NCBI RefSeq assembly: GCF_003287895.1
Contig: NZ_CP030280.1
Span: 1,743,501-1,807,500 of the forward strand
Direction: 5' to 3'
Length of the DNA stretch: 64,000 bases
Origin: Blautia argi
Lineage (GTDB): Bacteria > Bacillota > Clostridia > Lachnospirales > Lachnospiraceae
The notes below the pieces were generated by a model, which had not been told where the DNA came from, did no database searches, and worked only from the letters and a program-made list of their open reading frames with translations. A program made the position numbers and the translations under genes. Shown in pieces: positions 7,698 through 17,023 of this stretch. Each line of letters begins with the position of its first letter. The first letter of the stretch is position 1.

Positions 7698-8948
7698 ATG
7701 AAGTATAAGGCATTATTATTTGATTTGGACGGTACACTGACCGCATCAGGCGAGGGAATTACCAAATCGGTTCAGTATGCGCTGAAAAAAATGAGAAAGG
7801 GCAAGCTAGCCTCAAACCTGAAGGAATTAGAAGTATTTGTAGGCCCTCCTCTATTGAATCAGTTTATGATTTTTGCAGGATTTTCCGAAGAAGAAGCCGC
7901 TTTGGCTGTAAAGTACTATCGGGAACGTTATACCGTTACCGGAATTTTTGAAAATAAACCTTATGAAGGTATTACAAGTCTTCTCAGACAGCTAAAAGAG
8001 AAAGGCTATTTATTGGCAGTGGCCTCCTCCAAGCCGGATTCCATGGTAAAGGTGGTCCTAGAGCATTTTCATCTTCAGAACTACTTTCATGTTGTAAAAG
8101 GCAGCGATATCAACCGCCCTACCATGACAAAAGCACAGGTAATTGAAGAAGTGTTAGAAGAATTGGCGCTTTCAGACAGAACAGAAGCCGTGATGATTGG
8201 AGATAGATTTTATGATGTCAGAGGCGCAAGAGAAGCAGGACTTTCCTGTATTGGTGTTGCTTACGGATACGGCAGCAGGGAAGAGTTGGAGCAAGAGGGT
8301 GCTGTGGCAGTGGCAGAAACTGTAGCAGAATTAGGAAGCCTTTTCGGTGTTTCAGAAAAAAAGGAACAGGATTTTCAGATTTATGATATCGGGAAAGAAT
8401 TGTTTTCTTCTCCTGTATATCCGGGAGATCCAAAGCCTGAAAAATCCCCTTTTCTGGCAATAGAAAAAGGGGATATCTGCAATCTTACCATTATCAAAAT
8501 GGGAAGCCATAATGGAACACATCTGGACGCACCTAAACACTTTTGTCAGGGAAAAGGCGGCGTGGATACCATTCCTCTTGAAAAATGTGTAGGGTATTGC
8601 AAAGTAGTTGAGATTTCCGGTGTAATTACCGGAAAAGACATGGAAAGATTTTTGGCAGACGGAACAAAAAAATTGCTTTTAAAAGGGGAGATTCTCCTGA
8701 CACCGGAGGCTGCCAGGGTTATAGCAGATGCGAAAATTGACTTAATCGGTGTAGAAAGCCAGACTGTGGGGGAGGGCCATACGCAGCCTGTGATACATGA
8801 GATTTTACTTTCTGTGGAAGTAGTAATACTGGAAGGACTGGTGTTAAAACAGGTGAAACCAGGACAGTATTTTCTTGCAGCGCAGCCCTTGAAATGGGAA
8901 GGACTGGACGGTTCTCCGGTAAGACCGGTGCTGATATCCGCAGATTAA
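7698..8948 (+). CDS. HAD phosphatase - cyclase family fusion protein
   Basis: A single 416-residue ORF holds two enzymes. Residues 1-216 are a phosphoglycolate-phosphatase-like HAD domain with motif I DLDGT (9-13), motif II around S110-S111, and motif IV GDRFYD (168-173). Residues 226-416 are a cyclase/kynurenine-formamidase-like domain with the metal motif HNGTHLDAPKH (H271, H275, D277, H281). Both active sites look intact. Cyclase-family enzymes act on amides or lactones, but the substrate here is unknown. No stop or internal start site separates the halves. Confidence 0.88.
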   Translation: MKYKALLFDLDGTLTASGEGITKSVQYALKKMRKGKLASNLKELEVFVGPPLLNQFMIFAGFSEEEAALAVKYYRERYTVTGIFENKPYEGITSLLRQLKEKGYLLAVASSKPDSMVKVVLEHFHLQNYFHVVKGSDINRPTMTKAQVIEEVLEELALSDRTEAVMIGDRFYDVRGAREAGLSCIGVAYGYGSREELEQEGAVAVAETVAELGSLFGVSEKKEQDFQIYDIGKELFSSPVYPGDPKPEKSPFLAIEKGDICNLTIIKMGSHNGTHLDAPKHFCQGKGGVDTIPLEKCVGYCKVVEISGVITGKDMERFLADGTKKLLLKGEILLTPEAARVIADAKIDLIGVESQTVGEGHTQPVIHEILLSVEVVILEGLVLKQVKPGQYFLAAQPLKWEGLDGSPVRPVLISAD

Positions 8949-9041
8949 CCGGGATAAAGAATCAGACATGGGGTTTATGATATGCAGGAAACATATATGG
9001 AAGGACAGATTATTACAGACAAAAATTGATTAATCTTAATC

Positions 9042-9080
9042 TTATTGCATAGGAAATTCCTTTGGAATCCTATGCAATAA
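9042..9080. repeat. 39-bp palindromic element, copy 1
   Basis: TTATTGCATAGGA and TCCTATGCAATAA form perfect outer arms around a small inner hairpin (TTCC, TTT, GGAA), with a 2-base bulge. A near-identical element is at 54382-54420. Both lie at the junction of convergent genes. T-runs do not follow the stem in the usual terminator order, so this may be a dispersed palindrome that also ends transcripts. Confidence 0.75.
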
Positions 9081-9107
9081 AAAACACATTTGCCGCGAAA
9101 TTCTCTT

Positions 9108-10025
9108 TTATTGGCTCTTCTTTTTGGGATTTATCTGTGCCAGAATAATCGCTCCAAACATCAGGACACAGCCCAGTATTTCCCGTCCGGTCAGAGTCTG
9201 ACCAAGGATAATCCAGCCCGCCAGAACAGAAACCACAGATTCCAGACTGAGTATCAGAGAGGCTATGGTAGGGTCTGTGCCGCGCTGTCCGATAATCTGA
9301 AAGGTGTATGCTACCCCGCAGGATAAAATCCCGGCATAGCAGATGGGCAGCCAGGCTGCAAAAATATCTGCCCAATGCGGTTCTTCAAAAGCAAACATCA
9401 GGACACTGGACAGAACTCCTGCAAAGAGGAACTGAATACAGGACAGCTTTGTACCGCTGACTTTTTCCGTAAAATGGTCCACCACCATAATATGAATCGC
9501 AAAGCAAATGGAACAGGTAAGAATCAGAAAGTCCCCTTTGCTTAAAGAAAAGCTGCCCTTCATACAGAGCAAATACAGTCCTATCAGAGCAATGGCAACG
9601 CTGATCCAGATTTTCATACCTGCCTTTCTTTTGAGGAAGATTCCCAGAATCGGCACAATAATAATATAAAGAGCTGTAATAAAACCTGCCTTTGCCACAG
9701 TCGTATAGGCGATTCCCACTTGCTGCAGAGTGGTGGAAACAAACATCATAAATCCGCATAAAAGTCCGCCGATAAGTAAGTCCCCGGGTCTGTCCAGAAC
9801 CTTTTTTTCTTCCGTACCACCGGATTTTTCCACATTCTTTTTTCCGGAACGATTCAGAAAAATCACGCAGGGAATCAGGACAATTCCACCTAAAAGGCAA
9901 CGAACCGCGTTAAAAGTATAGGGGCCTACATAGTCCATTCCCGCGCTTTGCGCCACAAAGGCAACGCCCCAGATAATTGCTGTAATAAAAAGCAGAATAA
10001 AGTTTTTTGAATGTTTTGCTGACAT
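9108..10025 (-). CDS. DMT-superfamily (EamA) transporter
   Basis: The 305-residue protein has ten predicted membrane segments made of two EamA repeats, including the AIIWGVAFVAQS start and the late PTIASLILSLESVVSVLAGW block. This family exports metabolites such as amino acids or drugs; the substrate cannot be assigned. It is a single minus-strand gene that follows carB after a terminator-like hairpin. Confidence 0.92.
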   Translation of the reverse strand: MSAKHSKNFILLFITAIIWGVAFVAQSAGMDYVGPYTFNAVRCLLGGIVLIPCVIFLNRSGKKNVEKSGGTEEKKVLDRPGDLLIGGLLCGFMMFVSTTLQQVGIAYTTVAKAGFITALYIIIVPILGIFLKRKAGMKIWISVAIALIGLYLLCMKGSFSLSKGDFLILTCSICFAIHIMVVDHFTEKVSGTKLSCIQFLFAGVLSSVLMFAFEEPHWADIFAAWLPICYAGILSCGVAYTFQIIGQRGTDPTIASLILSLESVVSVLAGWIILGQTLTGREILGCVLMFGAIILAQINPKKKSQ

Positions 10026-10045
10026 GATTTACTCCTTAAAAACAG

Positions 10046-10105
10046 AGGGTGTCGCACCAAACATATGGCAGAAAGCCTGTTGTTTTGTGCGGCACCCTTT
10101 TTGTT
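10046..10105 (-). terminator. Terminator downstream of carB
   Basis: GGGTGTCGCACC at 10047-10058 pairs with GTGCGGCACCC at 10087-10097 with one mismatch. On the minus strand the stem is followed by CTGTTTTT. It lies between carB and the DMT gene. A hairpin of similar design is found after frr at 19862-19922. Confidence 0.65.
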
Positions 10106-10135
10106 TATTTTATTCTCTTCTTTCCTTCGTAAAGC

Positions 10136-13100
10136 TTAGTCCAGTGATTTGTGATACTCCTGTAAGGATTTTAAAGTAGCAGTTTCTTTTGTAAGCACTG
10201 CCTTGATTCCCTTTGCACTTGCAAGTGCAGCAGAAATGGTTGTGATATAAGGTATTTTTTTGTTGATAGCTGTTTTTCGCAGGTAAGAGTCATCGTATTT
10301 GCTTTGTTTTCCGGCAGGTGTATTGACAATTAAATCAATCTGACCGTTTACCATAGCGTCATAGATGTTTGGACGTCCTTCCTGAAGTTTTTTCAGCATT
10401 TCACATTCCACACCATTTTCGTTGAAGTATTTTGCACAGCCTTCTGTGGAAACAATCTTAAATCCAAGCTCATGGAACTGTCTTGCAGCTTCTAAAGCGC
10501 CTGCACGGTCATTTTTGTTTACGCTGACTAAAGCAGTTCCACCAAGAGGCAGTTTTGCTCCGGCTGCTTCCTGTGCTTTGTAGTAAGCCATACCAAAGGA
10601 TTCGCTCATGCCGAGCACTTCACCGGTAGAACGCATTTCCGGTCCCAGAAGAGGGTCAACCTCAGGGGAACATATTAAATGGGAATACGGCTTCTTTTAC
10701 ACCGTAATATGGGTGCGCCTTTTCTTCAAAAGCTGTTACATCAGGACGTTCTCCTGTCAGTTTATAGGTCATAAGCTTTGTGGCAATGTTTGCCATGTTA
10801 ATGTTACAGACCTTAGATACCAGCGGCACGGTACGGGAAGCGCGTGGATTTGCTTCCAGAACATAAACCTTGCCCTCACAGATAGCATACTGCATGTTCA
10901 TCAGACCTACAACGCCCATTTCACATGCAATGGCAGTAGTATATTTGCGGATTAAAGCCTTGTTTTCTTCTGAAATTTCTACAGAAGGAATCACACAGGC
11001 AGAGTCACCGGAATGAATACCGGCCTGCTCAATGTGCTGCATAACAGTAGGAACAAACGCATGGGTACCATCAGAAATTGCGTCTGTTTCACATTCCAGG
11101 GCATTCTGCAGGAATTTGTCCATGAGAATCGGGCGTTCCGGAGTTACATCAATGGCAGCAGCCATATAGTTTCTCAGCATATTGTCGTCGTATACGACCT
11201 CCATACCGCGTCCGCCCAAAACATAAGAAGGACGAACCATCATCGGATAACCAATGCGATGTGCAATTTCCAGAGCTTCCTCCACATTTACAGCCATTCC
11301 TGATTCCGGCATTGGAATTTCCAGTTTGTGCATCATTTCGTTAAACAGGTCACGGTCTTCTGCCATATCAATAACAGCAGGAGAAGTACCCAGAATTTTA
11401 GCGCCTCTTTCTTTCCAGCTCTGCTGCAATGTTAAGAGGAGTCTGACCGCCAAACTGTACGATAATGCCAAGAGGTTTTTCTTTGTTGTAAATAGACATA
11501 ACGTCTTCTACTGTCAGAGGCTCAAAATACAGTTTATCAGAGGTATCATAGTCTGTGGAAACCGTTTCTGGATTACAGTTGACCATGATGGTTTCAAAGC
11601 CAAGTTCTCTTAAAGTAAAGGCTGCATGTACACAACAGTAGTCAAATTCGATACCCTGTCCGATACGGTTTGGACCACCGCCAAGCACCATAATTTTTCT
11701 GCCGTTGGATACCGGTGCTTTGTCTTCTCCGGTATAGGTAGAATAGTAGTAAGCAGTAGGCTCTTCTACACCGCTGACCGGTACTGCGTCCCAGCGTTCC
11801 TGCATACCGAGGGCTTCTCTGCGTTTGAATAATTCCCATTCATCAATTTCCAGAAGCTGTGCCAGATATTTATCAGAAAATCCGTCCTTTTTCGCCTGAA
11901 TCAGCAGTTCGTCAGGAAGTTCCTGCCCTTTGTAGGAAAGAATTTCTTCTTCCTCATCAACCAGTTCTTTCATCTGCTCTAAGAACCACATTTTGATATA
12001 AGTCATTTTATGAAGCTCTTCCAGAGGAGCGCCTTTGCGAATCGCTTCGTATAAGATAAACTGTCTTTCGCTGGTTGGCTCTGCAAGCTTGAGATACAGT
12101 TCTTCCAGAGTCATTTCGTGGAGGTCTTTCATAAAGCCAAGGCCATAGCAGCCTCTTTCCAGAGAACGAATGGCTTTCTGAAGAGCTTCCTTGTAGTTTT
12201 TACCAATGGACATGACCTCGCCTACAGCCTTCATCTGTGTACCCAGCTTATCCTGGGAGCCTTTGAATTTTTCAAATGCCCAACGTGCAAATTTAATTAC
12301 AACATAATCTCCGGAAGGTTTATATTTATCCAGAGTTCCTTCTTTCCAGTATGGAATTTCATCGAGAGTCAGTCCTGCTGCAAGAAGGGCAGATACATAA
12401 GCGATTGGGAATCCTGTTGCTTTACTTGCAAGAGCAGAGGAACGGGAGGTTCTCGGATTGATTTCAATAATTACCACACGGTCAGATACCGGGTCATGGG
12501 CAAACTGTACGTTTGTACCGCCGATAACACCTACAGATTCTACAATGGCATGCGCCTGTTTTTCCAGACGATCCTGCAGCTCCTGTGAAATGGTGAGCAT
12601 TGGCGCAGAGCAGAAGGAATCTCCTGTATGGATACCAACCGGGTCAATATTTTCGATGAAGCAGACAGATACCTTGTTTCCTTTGGCATCACGCACAACC
12701 TCAACTTCCAGTTCTTCCCAGCCTAAAATAGATTCTTCTACCAGAACCTGGTTAATCATGGAAGCAGCAATACCTCTTGCAGCAACCTTCTTTAATTCTT
12801 CTTCATTATAAACGAGTCCGCCGCCGGTACCGCCCATGGTATAAGCCGGACGGATAACACAGGGATATCCCAGTTCTTTGGCAATGCTTACGGCTTCTTC
12901 TACAGAATAAGCCGGCGCACTTCTTGCCATTTCAACCCCTAATTCGTCCATGGCTTTTTTAAATTCAATACGGTCTTCACCGCGGCTGATGGCATCGACC
13001 TGAACACCGATAACCTCTACGTTATATTTGTCCAGTACGCCTGCATGGTAAAGCTCCTCACAGAGATTCAGACCGGACTGACCGCCCAGGTTCGGAAGAA

Positions 13101-13356
13101 GGGCATCTGGTCTTTCTTTTTCAATGATTTCTGTCAGACGATCTACATTTAAAGGCTCAATGTAAGTAACATCAGCAGTAGAAGGGTCTGTCATAATGGT
13201 GGCAGGGTTTGAATTTACCAGTACGATCTCATAACCCAGGCTTCTTAAAGCTTTACATGCCTGTGTACCGGAATAGTCAAATTCACATGCCTGTCCGATG
13301 ATAATAGGACCGGAACCAATAATAAGAATTTTGTTTATATCGTTTCTCTTTGGCAT
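10136..13356 (-). pseudogene. carB: Carbamoyl-phosphate synthase large subunit, two frameshifts
   Basis: Three overlapping reading frames together give a full CarB: residues from MPKRNDINKILIIGSGP (ATP-grasp domain 1, with the oligomerisation domain) in 11398-13356, the second ATP-grasp domain in 10662-11471, and the MGS-like allosteric domain in 10136-10636. Extra single bases in an A-run (11408-11414) and in the four-G run 10665-10668 (CCCC on the coding strand) break the frame. Removing both gives about 1072 residues, the normal length. The enzyme makes carbamoyl phosphate for arginine and pyrimidines. It is probably intact in the living cell. carA is not adjacent. Confidence 0.9.
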
Positions 13357-13411
13357 AAAGAACCTCCATTTATATATGATTTTTACATATCGGGAAAATT
13401 AATCCAGTGAC

Positions 13412-13441
13412 AGTATAACATAAGGAAAGTTTAGTTATCAA
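13412..13441 (-). promoter_or_regulatory. carB promoter
   Basis: On the minus strand TTGATA (13436-13441) and TATACT (13412-13417) are 18 bases apart, 56 bases upstream of the carB ATG. It shows that carB can be transcribed on its own. Confidence 0.55.
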
Positions 13442-13482
13442 GATGAAATGAAGGATTCTCTCAGAAACTGTCGGAATTTCGC

Positions 13483-13511
13483 TTTACCGTACCAAACTTC
13501 TATGCTATAAT
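13483..13511 (+). promoter_or_regulatory. Promoter of the ABC exporter operon
   Basis: TTTACC at 13483-13488 and TATAAT at 13506-13511 are 17 bases apart, divergent from carB. Confidence 0.55.
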
Positions 13512-13589
13512 TGACTAAAATCATTGGAAATACCAAGAATTTTCAAGAAAATTTCTAAAAACTACCGAAAAAGAAGGAGGTACGGGGAA

Positions 13590-14294
13590 ATGATTGAAGT
13601 GAAAAATCTGACAAAATATTATAATTTTGCCGAAAGGCCTGCAGTGAAAAATGTAAATTTTCTGGCAAGAGAGGGAGAGGTTACGGTTCTTCTTGGACCA
13701 AACGGAGCCGGAAAATCCACTACCATCAAAAGTATTGTCAATCTTTTAAATTATCAGGGGGAAGTCAACATCTGCGGTTATCCGAATCACAGTCTGGAGG
13801 CAAAAAGAAGTTTTGGCTATGTGCCGGAGGTACCGATTCTCTATGACCTGCTTACTGTGGAAGAAAGCATCAATTTCATTGGTAAGGCATACCGTCTGCA
13901 AAATTACCGGGAAACCGCAGAAGCATATTTGGAACTTTTTGAACTAACGGCACAGAAGGATAAGCTGTCAAAGGAATTGAGCAAAGGTATGCGGCAGAAA
14001 CTGAGCATGCTTCTGGCTCTTCTCATACAGCCCAAAGCCCTTCTGGTTGACGAGCCTATGGTAGGTCTGGATCCTGCGAGCATTGAGGCAGTCCTGCAGC
14101 TTTTTATTCGTTTGAAAGAGCAGGGAACCTCCGTATTAATCAGCACTCATATCATTGATGTGGTCAATGACATCTGGGATTGTGCCTACATTATGAAACA
14201 GGGAGAAATTGTACGTGAAATCCACAGAGGAGAAGAGGGCAGTGAAACTTTGAAACAGATATTCTTTGAAACAACTGCGGAGGGGAAAGCATGA
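13590..14294 (+). CDS. ABC transporter ATP-binding protein
   Basis: The 234-residue protein has Walker A GPNGAGKST, the Q-loop region, signature LSKGMRQKL (LSKGM in place of LSGGQ, common in this subfamily), Walker B ALLVDEP and the switch histidine in STHIID. It powers a membrane exporter with the next gene. The ATG at 13590 follows AAGGAGG; an in-frame ATG at 13524 has no such site. It overlaps the permease gene by 4 bases. Confidence 0.93.
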   Translation: MIEVKNLTKYYNFAERPAVKNVNFLAREGEVTVLLGPNGAGKSTTIKSIVNLLNYQGEVNICGYPNHSLEAKRSFGYVPEVPILYDLLTVEESINFIGKAYRLQNYRETAEAYLELFELTAQKDKLSKELSKGMRQKLSMLLALLIQPKALLVDEPMVGLDPASIEAVLQLFIRLKEQGTSVLISTHIIDVVNDIWDCAYIMKQGEIVREIHRGEEGSETLKQIFFETTAEGKA

Positions 14295-15853
14295 ATTCTT
14301 TGATGTATTTAACTTTTACCAAAATAAAAGGTATGATACGGAATCAGTTCCGCAGCATTACCTCCGGTCTGATAACTATTTTTACAGTGCTTCTATACGG
14401 CGGTCTGGTGATTATGGTATTTGCAGGTTCTAAAAGCTATGACCCGGAACTCATGGGGCTTGATGCCAATCTGGCTCTTATGGCCGGCATTGGAATGACA
14501 GCCCTTATTATGCTCACCGTTCTTTTGAACAGTCGGAAAGCCCTGGTGTATGACACGGACGCCTACTATCTTTTTGCAGGTCCTTACAACCGAAAACAGG
14601 TGAATTTTTACATTATGGGGCAGAGTATAGTCCATGCCCTCTTATATGCTTTGCTGGGTTGCTTTATGATGGCCATGTTTTCCATGGGAAACTTTTTTTC
14701 TGTTCCCTACTTTCTCCTTGCCCTTACTGCACTCTGGTTGGTGCTGTTTTTCTTCTTTTTGCTGACAGATTATATTTATATGTGGTCTTTGGTAGACAAG
14801 AAGTATGGAAAATGGCATTATGCAGTGGCAGGTCTGTTTTTCCTCTCTGTACTTATTGTACTTCTGCTCTCCGCAGCCCGTACAGAGTATGAAATCAAAG
14901 AAGGGCTTCTGGCATTTGTCCTGGGAGAAGAATTTTATTATGTTCCTTTTTTTGGCTGGGCGAAATGGGCGTTAAACTCCTTTCTCGCACAGGATTATCT
15001 TGCAATTCTCCCTGGAATGGGACTTTTACTTGCTTCGAATCTGGCTATTGTGGTATTCTTTTTACACTTTGACAAAAACATTGCAGAGCAGGCAGTACAG
15101 GACGCGGAAGCTGTCAGTGATTATGTCCGCAAGGCAAAAGCAAACGGCGGAGCCTCTGCCACAGCGGTACAAAAAGTAAAGCATGTAAAAGGAGAATTCC
15201 CGGAAGGCGCCCGGGCTATCTTCTTCAAAAATCTGCTGATTATGCGAAAAACCGGAAATTTTCTCAGAAAACAGGATATTATGATTCTGGTCATTTATTT
15301 TGTGGTCAGCTATGTGGCCGTGCCGGAGGGCAGGTTTTATATGTTCTGCTATATGCTGATTCTGTGGCTGTTCAGCCTGTTAAATGACAAGGAACTTTTG
15401 GGAGATTTAAAGAATTATCAGATTTATCTCATTCCGGAAAGTCCGCTGAAAAAGCTTATCTATGCAATTTTACCTGCATACATTAAGGTAGCGGTGATTA
15501 TCAGCACTGCCATTGTATTTGCAGGCATATTAAACCGTATGTCCCTGCTTTCCATTCTGCAGTACCTGATTATGCTTTTAGGATACGGTATGATTTTCAT
15601 TGCAGGAACCGTGCTTTCCGTACGAATTTTAAAGACCAGAAGCAATGTCATGCTGGAAAGTCTTCTGCGCATGCTGATTATTCTGGCATGTGCAGTACCT
15701 GCAACGATTATCGGTTTCCTGTGTTACCTGTTTTTCCAGGATCTCCATGTTACCATGCTGGTTATTTCTGCAGGAACACTGGTGTTGAATTTTCTTGTAT
15801 CAGCGCTTGTTATTGTAGCTTGTCAGGGTATGATGAACGGAAGAGAATTATAA
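14291..15853 (+). CDS. Putative ABC exporter membrane protein
   Basis: The 520-residue protein has about twelve hydrophobic segments and a polar middle part (residues 265-315). It resembles the putative ABC exporter family often paired with an ABC-2 type ATPase in Firmicutes. The 4-base overlap with the ATPase gene shows they work as a pair. The cargo is unknown. Confidence 0.8.
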   Translation: MNSLMYLTFTKIKGMIRNQFRSITSGLITIFTVLLYGGLVIMVFAGSKSYDPELMGLDANLALMAGIGMTALIMLTVLLNSRKALVYDTDAYYLFAGPYNRKQVNFYIMGQSIVHALLYALLGCFMMAMFSMGNFFSVPYFLLALTALWLVLFFFFLLTDYIYMWSLVDKKYGKWHYAVAGLFFLSVLIVLLLSAARTEYEIKEGLLAFVLGEEFYYVPFFGWAKWALNSFLAQDYLAILPGMGLLLASNLAIVVFFLHFDKNIAEQAVQDAEAVSDYVRKAKANGGASATAVQKVKHVKGEFPEGARAIFFKNLLIMRKTGNFLRKQDIMILVIYFVVSYVAVPEGRFYMFCYMLILWLFSLLNDKELLGDLKNYQIYLIPESPLKKLIYAILPAYIKVAVIISTAIVFAGILNRMSLLSILQYLIMLLGYGMIFIAGTVLSVRILKTRSNVMLESLLRMLIILACAVPATIIGFLCYLFFQDLHVTMLVISAGTLVLNFLVSALVIVACQGMMNGREL

Positions 15854-15879
15854 TATAGAAAAATAGTAGGAGAAAAGAC

Positions 15880-16902
15880 ATGTTAGCAGCAAAAGAAGAG
15901 ATTCGGATTGAACAGGCAGTGGTACATATTATGGATTCCTCTTTGGGAGTTCCTGTATTATCAGATACCCTTTTAGACTGTGGTTCTGATTTCGCGGATT
16001 TTCTGAAAGCCCACATTTTCAGAATCGATACCAGCGATGATATAAAAAACTGTACCTTTGAAGAAGATTCATCTATTTTCAGACTGATAGAGAAATGGAC
16101 ACCGGAAAGCTTTTTAGAAAATTCCCAGAAAATTGCCACAGAGCTGTATACCCTGATGAATCAGAACATTGAAATACCTGCGGCGGACTTGCTGGTAGTG
16201 GAATATTCTGTAGAAAAGCACCGCTATCTTGCCCTTTTAAAAATGAATTACAAAACCTCGTACACCCATCTGACCAATGCAGATCCTTGGGGAAATAACA
16301 ATGACATTATTATGCAGAAGGCCATTTTACCGGGAGAAACTCAAAAGCTTTCAGAAGCAGCGCTCATAGATTTGTCTTCTCCTCAGTATGTGCGTCTGGT
16401 AGAGAAAAAGTATGAGGTAAATGGAGTAAAAACCAATTATTTTTCCAAAATGTTTTTAAAGTGTAAAGGCTCTCTGTCCTCTAAATCAAAGCTTGCGCTG
16501 GTAAGCAAGGCAGTGACTGAAGTGCAGAAAAAGTATTTTCATGAATCCGAGCAGTTTGAAGTGCAGATGGAAACCAAAAGCATTTTAAATGAGGAATTTA
16601 CACAGCAGGGAGGTTTTACAGTGCCGGCTGTTGTGGATAAAATTTTTAAGGATCACCCGCAGATGAAGGAAGAGGTACAGGAAAAGCTGGAAAAGTACAA
16701 TCTCACAGAGGCTACCGTAGAGCCTCAGAATCCTGCCACCACCAGAAAATTCACTGCCCAGCATTTAAAAACTGATACCGGCATTGAGTTGAAAATTCCC
16801 ATGGAGGAGTATAACAACAAAGACCGTATTGAATTTATCACCAATCCGGACGGAACAATTTCTGTATTAATTAAAAATATAGGAAACATTGTGAGCAGAT
16901 AA
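15880..16902 (+). CDS. Nucleoid-associated protein, NdpA/YejK-like
   Basis: The 340-residue protein fits the 37-kDa nucleoid-associated family: an N-terminal IEQAVVHIMD block, a central FLKAHI region and a C-terminal basic region. Members bind DNA in the nucleoid; the precise role is unsettled. AGTAGGAGA lies before the ATG. It follows the ABC genes by 26 bases and may share their transcript. Confidence 0.8.
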   Translation: MLAAKEEIRIEQAVVHIMDSSLGVPVLSDTLLDCGSDFADFLKAHIFRIDTSDDIKNCTFEEDSSIFRLIEKWTPESFLENSQKIATELYTLMNQNIEIPAADLLVVEYSVEKHRYLALLKMNYKTSYTHLTNADPWGNNNDIIMQKAILPGETQKLSEAALIDLSSPQYVRLVEKKYEVNGVKTNYFSKMFLKCKGSLSSKSKLALVSKAVTEVQKKYFHESEQFEVQMETKSILNEEFTQQGGFTVPAVVDKIFKDHPQMKEEVQEKLEKYNLTEATVEPQNPATTRKFTAQHLKTDTGIELKIPMEEYNNKDRIEFITNPDGTISVLIKNIGNIVSR

Positions 16903-16916
16903 AATACAAATACATG

Positions 16917-16945
16917 TTGAGCTTCTGAAAAAAACATGCTATAAT
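16917..16945 (+). promoter_or_regulatory. Promoter of the NSS transporter gene
   Basis: TTGAGC at 16917-16922 and TATAAT at 16940-16945 are 17 bases apart. The transcript would have a 5' leader of about 70 bases. Confidence 0.6.
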
Positions 16946-17023
16946 TACCTGTAATTGCCCCTTTAAAGTCGTTAAACATCAACGTTTTAATGGGAGAAAG
17001 AATCAAAAAAAGAGGTAACGAAA

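Noticed and set aside
12118..12588. 156-residue plus-strand ORF within carB
   Set aside because: It is a shadow of the conserved carB coding sequence on the other strand and has no recognisable protein features.
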